From contig CAVRSV010000014.1 in assembly GCA_963723965.1 (NCBI GenBank), positions 227,713 to 291,712 of the forward strand: a stretch of DNA of 64,000 nucleotides, read 5' to 3'. The position numbers and the translations under genes were made by a program. Each line of letters starts with the position of its first letter. Position 1 is the first letter of the stretch. The notes beneath the pieces are model-generated. The model was not told the DNA's origin and ran no database searches. It was given only the letters and a program-made list of their open reading frames with translations. Origin of the DNA: JARRKC01 sp963723965. GTDB lineage: Bacteria > Acidobacteriota > UBA6911 > RPQK01 > JAPXNP01. Below are positions 33,197 through 41,644 of the stretch, one piece after another.

Positions 33197-34783
33197 TCAG
33201 TGCCGGGTCCACTCCCCGTCGACGAGACGCCAGATGCCCCGTTCGTTGCCGTCACGCAACTCTGTCGGCAGGGCCGCCTCGGGAGCATCCTGGTAGCAGA
33301 GGGGACGCAGGAAACGGAAAATCGCCGCCGTTCCGACCGAGGTCTCGCGGACGCTGGTCGTGGCCGGGTAGGGTCCGCCGTGATGCATGGCATGACAGAC
33401 CTCGACACCGGTCGGGAACCCGTTGAAGACCAGCCGTCCAACCTTCGCGCTCAGTGCCTGGAGGAGATCGGAATGTGCTTCGATGTCGGCAGGTGTGGCC
33501 TGAACCGTCCCGGTGAGGTTGCCTTCGAGTGAATCCGCCACCTCGAGCATTTCGCTCCGGTCGGCGCAGACGATGATCAGCGTCGACGGCCCGAACACCT
33601 CTCTGGCGAGGTCGCTGTCGCGGAGGAAAGTCCCGGCATCCGTTACCATCGCCACAGGGGCGGCTTCGGTCTTGCCCGCGTCAGGGCCCCGCTCCGACCG
33701 ACCGAGCACCTGGACGCCGGCCTTGGAGCAAAAAGCCCGGACGCCCCGGTCGAAGGCGTCGCGAATACCGGCGTGCAGCATGGTGCCCGGGCTCGCTTCG
33801 ACGACGGCCGATTGGAGTTCGGCGAGGAGGCGATCCAGCGCCGGTCCCTGAGGAGCGATGACCAGCCCGGGATTGGTGCAGAACTGACCCACCCCAAGGG
33901 TGAAGGACTGGAGGAGGGCCCGGGCGATCCCCTGGGGATCGGCCTCGAGCCTGCCCGGCAGGAGAAAGACAGGGTTGACGCTGCCCATTTCGGCGTAGAC
34001 GGGGATCGGTTCGGGCCGGCTCGACGCGGCATCGAACAGGGCGCGGCCGGCGATTTGCGAACCGGTGAAGGCGACGGCCTGGATGTCGGGGTGACGCGTC
34101 AGCAGGAGCCCGACCTCGTGCGAGGCGCCGTGCAGCATGGAGAAGACTCCTTCCGGAAGCTCGAGTTTCCGGGCGGCCTCGACCAGGGCCGCCGCAACCA
34201 GCTCGGAAGTGCCTGGATGAGCGGGATGTGCCTTGCAGACGACGGGACTCCCCGCTGCCAGCGCCGACGCGGTATCTCCGCCGGCAACGGAGAAGGCGAG
34301 GGGAAAATTGCTGGCGCCGAACACCGCTACGGGGCCGATCGGGATCAGCATCCTGCGGACGTCCGGCTTGGGGGCAGGCTTCCGTGCAGGATCCCCGTGG
34401 TCGATGCGGGCTCCGACCACGGAACCCTCCTCGACCACGTCGGCAAACAGTCGGAGCTGGTTCACCGTTCGACCCCGCTCGCCTTGGAGTCGCGGGGCGG
34501 GCAGGCCGGTTTCGGCTCGCGCGCGGTCGATCAGCGTGTCGCCCAGAGCCTCGATCGCCGAAGCCGCCTCGCGCAGAAAGGCGCTGCGGACGCCCGGGTC
34601 CCGCCAGCGGGGATCTCCAAAGGCCTTGCGGGCGAGTTCAACGGCGCGGCTGCATTCGGCCTCCGTGGCCTCGGTGAAGACGGGCTCGAGCCGATTCAGG
34701 GTGGCGGGGTCGACGGCCTGGATCGTTTTCGAGCCTTCCGCCCCCCATTGATAGCCGATGAGATTCTTGCCTGTCAGTTCCAT
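33197..34783 (-). CDS. 2,5-dioxopentanoate (alpha-ketoglutaric semialdehyde) dehydrogenase
   Basis: A 528-residue aldehyde dehydrogenase. GGAG six bases before ATG 34783 supports the start. Seen: PIGPVAVFGASNFPLAFSVAGGDTASALA, a pattern of the ketoglutaric-semialdehyde subfamily; AFTGSQIAGRALF; VYAEMGSVNPVFLLP with the catalytic Glu; and GQFCTNPGLV with the catalytic Cys. It oxidises 2-oxoglutarate semialdehyde to 2-oxoglutarate with NAD(P)+, the last step of non-phosphorylating pentose or glucarate breakdown. It follows the FAH-family gene by 12 bases, and that enzyme would provide its substrate. Cytoplasmic. Confidence 0.88.
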   Translation of the reverse strand: MELTGKNLIGYQWGAEGSKTIQAVDPATLNRLEPVFTEATEAECSRAVELARKAFGDPRWRDPGVRSAFLREAASAIEALGDTLIDRARAETGLPAPRLQGERGRTVNQLRLFADVVEEGSVVGARIDHGDPARKPAPKPDVRRMLIPIGPVAVFGASNFPLAFSVAGGDTASALAAGSPVVCKAHPAHPGTSELVAAALVEAARKLELPEGVFSMLHGASHEVGLLLTRHPDIQAVAFTGSQIAGRALFDAASSRPEPIPVYAEMGSVNPVFLLPGRLEADPQGIARALLQSFTLGVGQFCTNPGLVIAPQGPALDRLLAELQSAVVEASPGTMLHAGIRDAFDRGVRAFCSKAGVQVLGRSERGPDAGKTEAAPVAMVTDAGTFLRDSDLAREVFGPSTLIIVCADRSEMLEVADSLEGNLTGTVQATPADIEAHSDLLQALSAKVGRLVFNGFPTGVEVCHAMHHGGPYPATTSVRETSVGTAAIFRFLRPLCYQDAPEAALPTELRDGNERGIWRLVDGEWTRH

Positions 34784-34795
34784 AGAGAACTCCAC

Positions 34796-35632
34796 TCAGT
34801 TGCGCACGGTGTTGATGAGCGTTCCGATCGAATCGATGGTTACCCGGATTTCATCTTCCACCCGCAGGGTGAAATCGGCCGGGGGCACGATCCCGGTCCC
34901 GGTCATGAGAAAGCAGCCCCGCGGAAACTCGAGCTCCCGGTACAAATAGTCGACGAGTTCTTCGGGAGTCCGTTTCATTCGGGACAACGACGTGGTCCCC
35001 TCGAACACAGTGGCATCGCCCCGCACCACCTCGAGCCGGATCTCGGTTTCCGGCGGCAGTGGCTCTTCGCGCAACAGGATCCCCGGTCCCACGGCACAGC
35101 CGCCGTCGTAGACCTTGGCCTGAGGCAGGTAGAGCGGATTGTCGCCTTCGATGTCGCGAGCACTCATGTCGTTTCCGATCGTGTAGCCCACGATCTTCCC
35201 TCCGGCCGAAATGACCAGCGTGAGTTCGGGCTCGGGCACACTCCATTTGGAGTCCTGGCGGATCCGCACGGTTTCCCGATGGCCCCGGACGCGATGGGGC
35301 GTCGACTTGAAGAAGAGCTCGGGGCGTTCGGCGTCGTAGACGCGTTCGTAATAGGAGGCGCCTCCGGCGGCTTCGGCCTCCTCCGTTCGCGCTTCGCGGC
35401 TCTTCAGGTAGGTCACGCCTGCCGCCCAGACCTCCTGTCCCGCAATGGGTGCCCGCAACTCCAGGCTTCCCGGTGATGCCGCAACCAGAGGCTCGAGATC
35501 GTCGGGAGGGACGTTGCGCAGATGGGCGACCAGGTTGTCGCGGCTGATCAGGGCGTCCCAGCTCTCGTAAATCACGAAGAAGCCGTCTTCCCGTTCGAGG
35601 ACCGGGCCAGTTGTTGTCCGGTAGAGTCTCAT
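34796..35632 (-). CDS. FAH-family dehydratase, probably 2-keto-3-deoxypentonate dehydratase
   Basis: A 278-residue fumarylacetoacetate hydrolase-family protein. Metal-binding and core motifs: AAGVTYLKSREAR, PELFFKSTPHRVRG, WSVPEPELTLVI, GYTIGNDMSARDIEGDNPLYLPQAKVYDG and MTGTGIVPP. Similar proteins in archaea (KdaD) and Caulobacter (XylX) dehydrate 2-keto-3-deoxy-arabinonate or -xylonate to 2-oxoglutarate semialdehyde. Direct pairing with the semialdehyde dehydrogenase gene makes this reaction the best guess, but simple FAH hydrolases share the fold. ATG 35632 has a weak Shine-Dalgarno; a good promoter and a palindrome lie upstream. Confidence 0.82.
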   Translation of the reverse strand: MRLYRTTTGPVLEREDGFFVIYESWDALISRDNLVAHLRNVPPDDLEPLVAASPGSLELRAPIAGQEVWAAGVTYLKSREARTEEAEAAGGASYYERVYDAERPELFFKSTPHRVRGHRETVRIRQDSKWSVPEPELTLVISAGGKIVGYTIGNDMSARDIEGDNPLYLPQAKVYDGGCAVGPGILLREEPLPPETEIRLEVVRGDATVFEGTTSLSRMKRTPEELVDYLYRELEFPRGCFLMTGTGIVPPADFTLRVEDEIRVTIDSIGTLINTVRN

Positions 35633-35686
35633 GCGTTCCCGTATCCTTTCTTCGTTCGACCCATGACATCGATCATCATCACCTAC

Positions 35687-35715
35687 GTTATAGTGGAAAC
35701 TCGTCCGGGCGACAA
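35687..35715 (-). promoter_or_regulatory. Candidate promoter of the ketodeoxypentonate operon
   Basis: On the minus strand TTGTCG (35710-35715, 4/6 match) and TATAAC (35687-35692, 5/6 match) are separated by 17 bases. Transcription would begin near 35680, about 48 bases before ATG 35632. Confidence 0.5.
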
Positions 35716-35731
35716 TCTCAGGGCGGGCTAC

Positions 35732-35746
35732 CGGGAGTGACTCCCG
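35732..35746. promoter_or_regulatory. 15-base perfect palindrome, candidate operator
   Basis: CGGGAGT-G-ACTCCCG (35732-35746) is a perfect 7+1+7 inverted repeat. It lies 17 bases upstream of the -35 of the ketodeoxypentonate operon and 71 bases before the divergent arfB start. The position suits an activator site for the minus-strand operon. Confidence 0.45.
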
Positions 35747-35816
35747 AGTGATATGTCGCAGACGAGACCGCACCGCGGAACGGGTCCGGGTAATTCACAG
35801 GACGGGAGCGCCAGAC

Positions 35817-36236
35817 ATGTGGATTAGCGAAGGAGTGGAGATTCCGGACGAGGAAATCACGGTCTCCTTCTCCAGGAGCAGCGGCCCGGGCGGACAGAAT
35901 GTCAACAAGGTGAGCTCGCGGGTGACGCTCTACTTCGACCTCGAAGGGAGCGGTGCCTTGAGTCCGGAGCAGAAGGAATCCATTCGGAAGCACCTCGCCA
36001 GTCGGCTTTCAAAGGCTGGAATCCTCCGCGTATCGAGCCAGCGGCATCGCTCGCAGTCCGCCAATCGCGACGAAGCCCGGCGCCGATTTGCGGAGTTGCT
36101 CTCGGACGCCATCGCGGGGCGGGCGCCGCGCCGTCCGACACGGGTTCCCCGGGCGCAGAAGGAGAGACGCCGGACCGACAAGAAGCGCCGGAGCGAGCTC
36201 AAGCGCAATCGGGCCAATCGCGGACTCGAGAATTGA
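35817..36236 (+). CDS. arfB: Peptidyl-tRNA hydrolase ArfB (YaeJ), ribosome rescue factor
   Basis: A 139-residue protein with the class I release factor catalytic GGQ at residues 25-27 (SRSSGPGGQNVNKVSS) and a very basic C-terminal tail (residues about 95-135), the part that enters the empty mRNA channel of stalled ribosomes in ArfB. It lacks the codon-recognition domain of RF1/RF2. The start ATG 35817 fits the family's N-terminus (WISEGVEIPDEEI); GGGAG is about nine bases upstream. It releases nascent chains from non-stop ribosomes. Monocistronic; it ends just before a tandem heptamer repeat. Confidence 0.93.
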   Translation: MWISEGVEIPDEEITVSFSRSSGPGGQNVNKVSSRVTLYFDLEGSGALSPEQKESIRKHLASRLSKAGILRVSSQRHRSQSANRDEARRRFAELLSDAIAGRAPRRPTRVPRAQKERRRTDKKRRSELKRNRANRGLEN

Positions 36237-36250
36237 GCTAGTCGGTCTCC

Positions 36251-36299
36251 CAAATCCCAAATCGTAAATCGTAAATCTCAAATCTCAAATCTCAAAGGG
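36251..36299. repeat. Tandem heptamer repeat at a convergent gene junction
   Basis: Seven head-to-tail 7-base units: CAAATCC, CAAATCG, TAAATCG, TAAATCT, CAAATCT, CAAATCT, CAAAGGG. They fill almost the whole 55-base gap between arfB and the convergent M14-type gene, and the last unit contains the stop codon of the latter (36292-36294). The stretch is much richer in A+T than its surroundings. Confidence 0.8.
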
Positions 36300-38952
36300 C
36301 CTTGCCAAAGAGGATTCCGCTCAGGAACAGGCGGTCCAGACCACGCCAGGAGGCCCGAAACGTGGGATCGTCGGCGAACAGAATCACATGTCCTCGCCCC
36401 AGGGGCACGTCCGAGAGATAGGCGTGCCCGGAGAGGATCTTCTCCGTGTCCTCCCACCGGTGTCCCTGCAGGTAACTTGATTCCGGAAAGAGGGCGACGT
36501 TGGTGCCCTCCGTCGAGGGCGAGAAGACCTTGTTCCCCCGAAACTGCACCGCGATCTCGGCAGGGTACCCGAAGCCCAGCGGGTAGTCGGTGTTCAGCCG
36601 AACCCGGAAAAGCGAGCCCGGATGCCACTCGATCGGCGGGGCAGCGGTTCCTTCGGCCGGACTGTCCGCCCCCCCATCCGGTTCCTTGCGGTCGCTTACG
36701 GCCACATCGACGAAGCCAACATCCGCGAGCGTCGTGAATTCGGCGCCTCCCTTGATTCCGAGCAGCACCCCGCCATCCCGAACCCAGGCGCCGAGCCGCC
36801 GGATTCCCTCGTCTCCCAGGCGCTGCCGGTAGCCCTCAGCCGAGCCGTCGGGCAGGATGATCACGTTGTAGCCGTCGAGTTCCACCTCGTCGAAGTAGTC
36901 CGCTCGAACTGCGGTGAACTGGAGACCGAAGCGCTGTTCCAGGAGGCTGTAAATGGCTCCGAAGGCCACGGCGCGGGTCGGCTCGTCACTGAAGACCAGG
37001 ATGTGAGGTGTCTGCAGGCTGACGACGGTTTCGGAGCCGAGCGAGGGCCCCTCGTCGCTGCCGGCGGACTGGACTCCGAAGACCGTGGCGGCGCACTCGG
37101 AAGCCAGTTCGCGGATTCGTTCGTGCAGGTTCCCGGGGTTCCGCTCGACGCGCACCACGAAGGTCCCGGAGGGAAAACGGTGACCTGCATTCGAGAACGG
37201 ACGGGTGGCCAGGGCCACGTGAAATCCCTCCTGAAGCAGGCGTCCCGCCAGCCGCCCACCGGCGTCCGATTCGTAGGTGAAAAGGTAGGCATATCGGGCG
37301 GGGGCTCCTTCCACTCGAGCTTCTGCCCGGGGAGGATCCACCACGCGCAAGGCTCCCGCAAGCGACGGCTCTTCCGAGAGCAGCAGGGAGTCGACGCCGT
37401 AGGAAAGGGGAAGGGCCCAGGCAGTGACGTCGTAGAAGCCAAGCGACTCTTTTCGGCTCTTCACGCCCAGTCGGCTGTTGCGGGCGGCCGTCGCCTCGAC
37501 CTGGTCGAGAAAAGCCTGCTCCAGCTTCGGGTCGGGCTCGAGCAGCGTCTTGATCAGCCGTTTGCGGGGCTGCCGCAATGGGATCAGATAGCTCCCCGCG
37601 GGTGCCTCCAAAGCGCGTGGAGTTCGGTCGAAGTAATCGCTGGCGGACCCGGATCGAATGGCCTCGCGCAGACGATAGACCTCGATCCCGTGCCGCAGCA
37701 GGAGCCTCACCAGGGCATCCCGGCGGCCCTCGTCGGCTTGGGGCAACAGGACGACAGCCTTGAGGGCTTCGCGATCCACCTCCTCCATGCCGGTGCGGAA
37801 GAAATCGTAGAAATAGCGCAGGATGCCTGCGGAGTGGTCGACCAACGTCTCCAGTGCTGCCAGGTCGGCGATGAAATGCCCGTGGATCCCCTCGCGCAAC
37901 GTCGCAACGCTGCCGTCCGTGCGCCGCCAGGCCAGATTCTTCCATCCGCCGCCGTTGGTTTCGTAGGTCGCGGAGATGGCGCCGTTGAATGCCGGGTAAG
38001 AGTCCCAGTAGCCCGGGAAGTAGAGGTCGAAGACCTCGTCGCGGGCGAAGGTCCATCCAAAGCGGTCGAAGTAACGGGCACAGCTCTTGCCGATCTCGGT
38101 GGCCCAGTTGCGCAGATCCGCAGGGTAGTTCAGATTCATGGGCGTGCAAAAGGGCGCGAAGTAGTACTCGTCCGGCTCGCCGTGGTTGTCGATCCAAACC
38201 TGCGGATGCCAGTGCTGCAGGGCGGCGGCGATGGTCCGCGTCTCGGGCTGCGTCAGAGCGAAGGCATCGCGGTTCGAGTCGATGAGGTAGTGGTTGCCGT
38301 CGGAACTCAGAAACCAGGGGACGTGGTGTTCGGATGCCGCCGGGTCCGCCGTTCCATTGGGCCCGATGGTGTTCGCCTTCATCCAGGCCACGAAGCGCTG
38401 GTGACTGTCCGGGTTGGCGGCCGGATTGATGATGACCACCGATTCTTTGAGGATCCGGGTGGTCAGGGGATCGGTTCCCGCCGCCAGCTGGTAGGCCATG
38501 AGGAGGCCGGCTTCGAAGGCCGCTGTCTCGCCGCCGTCGTTGGCATAATTGAGCCAGGCGATGGGGACGGTCCCCCGGATGAGTCGATCCGCCTCTTCCG
38601 AGGTCAGCCCACGCGGATCCGACAGTCTTTCCACCGAGGACCGGATGTCCTCCAGGCGGGCCAGATTCTCGGGAGAGCTGATGATCAGCAGGTACATCTC
38701 GCGCCGCTCCACCGATCGGCCGAGCGGCAGGACGCGTACCCGTGCGGACGCCTCCGCCAGACGGTGGATGTACTCCTCCATCTGCCGATGGTCGGTCAGG
38801 AAGGTTCCGATTGGGTGCCCGAGCACCGCCTCGGGCGTCGGCACGGCGGCATCGTAGGTCGCCCCGGGAAGCCATTCGAAATCGTCGGCCGCCCCCGCCC
38901 CCAGCACCGTCAGACTCAGAATCGCCAGCAGAATTGGAAATCTCTTCATCAT
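36292..38952 (-). CDS. Secreted M14-like zinc carboxypeptidase-family protein, with altered metal site
   Basis: An 886-residue exported protein (signal peptide about 1-24). The N-terminal half (about 40-400) has the M14 carboxypeptidase layout: GRSVERREMYLLIIS, then NYANDGGETAAFEAG, IINPAANPDSHQRF and WIDNHGEPDEYYF (His257). In canonical M14 enzymes the first site is HxxE; here residues 139-142 read DGGE, so the first His ligand is Asp. The C-terminal half (about 560-880) has a glutamine amidotransferase-like stretch (YNVIILPDGSAEGYRQRLGDEG, WVRDGGVLLGIKGG). There are two adjacent ATGs behind GAGGTGG; 38952 was chosen. Probably a secreted peptidase or a binding protein derived from one. Confidence 0.78.
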   Translation of the reverse strand: MMKRFPILLAILSLTVLGAGAADDFEWLPGATYDAAVPTPEAVLGHPIGTFLTDHRQMEEYIHRLAEASARVRVLPLGRSVERREMYLLIISSPENLARLEDIRSSVERLSDPRGLTSEEADRLIRGTVPIAWLNYANDGGETAAFEAGLLMAYQLAAGTDPLTTRILKESVVIINPAANPDSHQRFVAWMKANTIGPNGTADPAASEHHVPWFLSSDGNHYLIDSNRDAFALTQPETRTIAAALQHWHPQVWIDNHGEPDEYYFAPFCTPMNLNYPADLRNWATEIGKSCARYFDRFGWTFARDEVFDLYFPGYWDSYPAFNGAISATYETNGGGWKNLAWRRTDGSVATLREGIHGHFIADLAALETLVDHSAGILRYFYDFFRTGMEEVDREALKAVVLLPQADEGRRDALVRLLLRHGIEVYRLREAIRSGSASDYFDRTPRALEAPAGSYLIPLRQPRKRLIKTLLEPDPKLEQAFLDQVEATAARNSRLGVKSRKESLGFYDVTAWALPLSYGVDSLLLSEEPSLAGALRVVDPPRAEARVEGAPARYAYLFTYESDAGGRLAGRLLQEGFHVALATRPFSNAGHRFPSGTFVVRVERNPGNLHERIRELASECAATVFGVQSAGSDEGPSLGSETVVSLQTPHILVFSDEPTRAVAFGAIYSLLEQRFGLQFTAVRADYFDEVELDGYNVIILPDGSAEGYRQRLGDEGIRRLGAWVRDGGVLLGIKGGAEFTTLADVGFVDVAVSDRKEPDGGADSPAEGTAAPPIEWHPGSLFRVRLNTDYPLGFGYPAEIAVQFRGNKVFSPSTEGTNVALFPESSYLQGHRWEDTEKILSGHAYLSDVPLGRGHVILFADDPTFRASWRGLDRLFLSGILFGKAL

Positions 38953-39071
38953 GGTCCCCACCTCGGGCTCGACTCCGAGCTGCGCTCATTCACAGGATCG
39001 TGTGTGATTTCAGAGCCCCCCAAACTCTAGCGTGAATCGGGCGGAGGAGAAACCGAAAATCGATCGGTTTC

Positions 39072-40483
39072 CTACGCCTTGCCTTCAATCGCGAAAAGCT
39101 CTTTCTGCATGATCCGCTCCTGGATCGGGATCAGATAAGAGCGGTCGAAGCAGGCGGCGCAGAAGTTGGAGTCGGCGTTGACTGCCTTGCGCAGGCCTTC
39201 GAGGGAAAGGTAGCCCAGGGAATCGGCGGTCGTAAACTCCTCGATTTCCCTGAGAGTCTTGTTGTTCGCGATCAGTTCGGACTCGGTGGGGGTGTCGATG
39301 CCGTAGTGGCAGGGGCCGATCGTGGGGGGGAACTGATCCGCAGATGGACCTCGCTGGCGCCGGCGGAACGGACCATCTCGACGATCTTTCGGCTGGTCGT
39401 TCCCCGCACGATGGAGTCGTCGATCAGGATGACGCGGCGGCCGGCGAGCAGTTCCCGCACCGGATTCAGCTTGACCTTGACGCCGAAGTGGCGGATGGAC
39501 TGCTTGGGCTCGATGAACGTCCGCCCGACATAGTGGTTGCGGATCAGCCCGAAGTCGAAGGGGATGCCCGATTCGCGGGAATAGCCGAGGGCAGCGGTCA
39601 CGCCCGAATCGGGGACCGGCACGACGACGTCGGCGTCCACCGGGCACTCGCGTGCCAGTTGGCGTCCCATCTCGTGGCGCGTCTTGTGGACGCTTCTCTC
39701 GAAGACCAGACTGTCCGGCCGGCTGAAATAGACGTGCTCGAAGATGCAGTGGGCCCGCCGGGGAGCGGGACCCAGGCTGAAGGAGGAGAGCTGGGTGCCC
39801 TGGATGCGCAGGATTTCGCCCGGCTCCACGTCCCGGATGTAGGACGCACCGATCAGGTCGAAGGCGCACGTCTCCGAGGCCACGACGTAAGCCCCGTTCA
39901 TCTTGCCCAGACACAGGGGCCGAACGCCGTAGGGATCCCGCACTGCGTACAGAGCCTGAGGCGTCAGCATGAGCAATGAGTAGGCTCCCCGAACCAGCCG
40001 GAAGGTGTCCGCCAGCGCGTCATCCAGATCTTCGCGGTGGGATCGGGCCAGCAGGTGGAGGATGACCTCGGTGTCCGAGGTGGACTGGAAGATGGCCCCG
40101 TCGCCCTCGAGTCGTCTGCGCAGACTGGCGGCGTTGACGAGATTCCCGTTGTGGGCGATGGCGATGGGCCCGCGCCAGGATTCGGTAAGAATCGGCTGGG
40201 CGTTGGCGCTGGTGCTGTCCCCGGTCGTGGAGTACCGAACGTGGCCGATCGCGTAATCGCCCGGAAGGCGCTCGAGCGTTGTCTCCTTGAAGACGTCGGC
40301 GACGTATCCCATTCCCCGCTCACGGTGAAGGCCTCGTCCGTCGCTGGTGGCGATGCCGGCCGATTCCTGGCCCCGGTGCTGCAGGCCGTAGAGGCCGAGG
40401 TAGGTGTGGCGGGCCGCCTCCGGATGTCCGCCGATTCCGAAGACTCCGCATTCATCTCGAAACTTGTCTGATTCCTCTAGCAA
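39072..40483 (-). CDS. purF: Amidophosphoribosyltransferase, interrupted by an apparent -1 frameshift in a C7 tract
   Basis: PurF makes 5-phosphoribosylamine from PRPP and glutamine, the first committed step of purine synthesis. The N-terminal glutaminase begins, after an 11-residue propeptide, at Cys12 (DECGVFGIGG); the phosphoribosyltransferase part shows VVVPVPDSG and VILIDDSIVRGTT. The first frame stops at 39272. At 39324-39330 there is a run of seven G (C on the coding strand); one extra base would join ISSPP to TIGPCHYGIDTP and give a normal protein of about 470 residues, ending at 39072. Since purF is normally essential for purine synthesis, a sequence error is likely. The start is TTG 40483 with GAGGTG upstream; no in-frame ATG exists before Cys12. 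Confidence 0.88.
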
Positions 40484-40685
40484 CCTCGTTCACCTCGATG
40501 AAAAAGAGGAGAAGGTCAGAACTCAGACGGCCAACACCGAAGTCCGACGAACCTATGAGTGGGAATCCTGGGGGTGACGGCGTCTGAAGGTCTCGGTCAA
40601 ACCTGATGTTCTCCCGAAGCAGTGTCTCTAAAAAGGTGAGTATAGCACGGGGAGCCGTCCTCAGGCCGGGTCGGCCGATGCAGGC

Positions 40686-40714
40686 TTGCACCGCGACGGG
40701 GCCGTTGTTATGAT
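40686..40714 (+). promoter_or_regulatory. Candidate promoter of the lsrF operon
   Basis: TTGCAC (40686-40691, 3/6 match) and TATGAT (40709-40714, 5/6 match) with a 17-base spacer, about 40 bases before ATG 40760. The rest of the 276-base gap after purF shows no gene. Confidence 0.4.
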
Positions 40715-40759
40715 CCGTCCGCCGCTCACCTGGAACATTTTAGTTAAGGAGTAGTCATC

Positions 40760-41644
40760 ATGGCTGACGTCGATACGGTCAAGGAAGCCAAGGATTTCTA
40801 TCTGGATGTTCCCTACCGGAACGATCCCTTCTTCCTCAAGGGCAACAACTCCGTGGGCTGGGGAATGCAGAACCGCTTTTCGCGCATATTCAATCCCCGA
40901 ACCGGCCGAACCGTCATGCTGGCGATCGATCATGGGTACTTCATGGGCCCGACTACCGGCCTGGAGCGGGTGGACGTCAACATCCTCCCCCTGCTTCCGT
41001 ACTGCGACGCGCTGATGCTGACGCGCGGCATCCTGCGTTCGGTCGTTCCGCCGTCCTTCCGCGGCGGCATCGTCCTGAGGGCGAGCGGAGGCCCCAGCAT
41101 CCTCAAGGAGTTGTCCAACGAGAACATCGCGGTCGACATGGAAGACGCGATCCGCCTGAATGTCTCGGCCCTGGCCGTCCAGATCTTCATCGGCGGCGAG
41201 TACGAGACGCAATCGATCCACAACCTGACCCGTCTGGTGGATCGGGCCAACCGGTACGGCATCCCCGTCTTCGCCGTGACCGCGGTGGGCCGCGACATGA
41301 AGCGGGATGCGCAGTACTTCCGGCTGGCCTGCCGGATCTGCGCCGAGCTGGGGGCCCAGTTCATCAAGACCTACTACGTCCCCGAAGGATTCGAGACGGT
41401 GGCCGCCTCCTGCCCCGTTCCTCTCGTCATGGCGGGAGGCAAGAAATTACCCGAACTGGAGGCCTTGACCATGGCCTACAACGCCATCGACCAGGGCGCT
41501 TCCGGCGTGGACATGGGGCGCAACATCTTCCAGGCCGAGCACCCCATCGCGATGCTCCAGGCTGTGCGCAGCGTCGTTCACGAGAAGACGAAACCGGCGG
41601 CGGCCCTCGAGTTGTACCAGACGCTCAGAAGCGAGTCGAAATGA
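40760..41644 (+). CDS. lsrF: LsrF-like thiolase/aldolase (DeoC/FbaB superfamily)
   Basis: A 294-residue class I aldolase-fold protein nearly collinear with E. coli LsrF: NRFSRIFNPRTGRTVMLA, AIDHGYFMGPTTGLERVD, LTRGILRSVVPP, IDQGASGVDMGRNIFQ, and the Schiff-base lysine at the same number, Lys203 (AQFIKTYYVPEGFE). E. coli LsrF transfers an acetyl group from a phosphorylated hydroxypentanedione (from AI-2) to CoA, giving DHAP and acetyl-CoA. None of the other lsr genes except an LsrE-like epimerase is here, so the natural substrate may be a different C5 ketose phosphate. AAGGAG eight bases before ATG 40760; the stop overlaps the next start (ATGA). Confidence 0.88.
   Translation: MADVDTVKEAKDFYLDVPYRNDPFFLKGNNSVGWGMQNRFSRIFNPRTGRTVMLAIDHGYFMGPTTGLERVDVNILPLLPYCDALMLTRGILRSVVPPSFRGGIVLRASGGPSILKELSNENIAVDMEDAIRLNVSALAVQIFIGGEYETQSIHNLTRLVDRANRYGIPVFAVTAVGRDMKRDAQYFRLACRICAELGAQFIKTYYVPEGFETVAASCPVPLVMAGGKKLPELEALTMAYNAIDQGASGVDMGRNIFQAEHPIAMLQAVRSVVHEKTKPAAALELYQTLRSESK

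Noticed and set aside
36251..36299. Heptamer array as a CRISPR array
   Set aside because: Units are 7 bases, head-to-tail, with no spacers and no cas genes.
36622..39030. Long plus-strand open frame (802 codons) opposite the M14-like gene
   Set aside because: No domain, signal or Shine-Dalgarno; the minus-strand protein has a signal peptide and recognisable fold elements.
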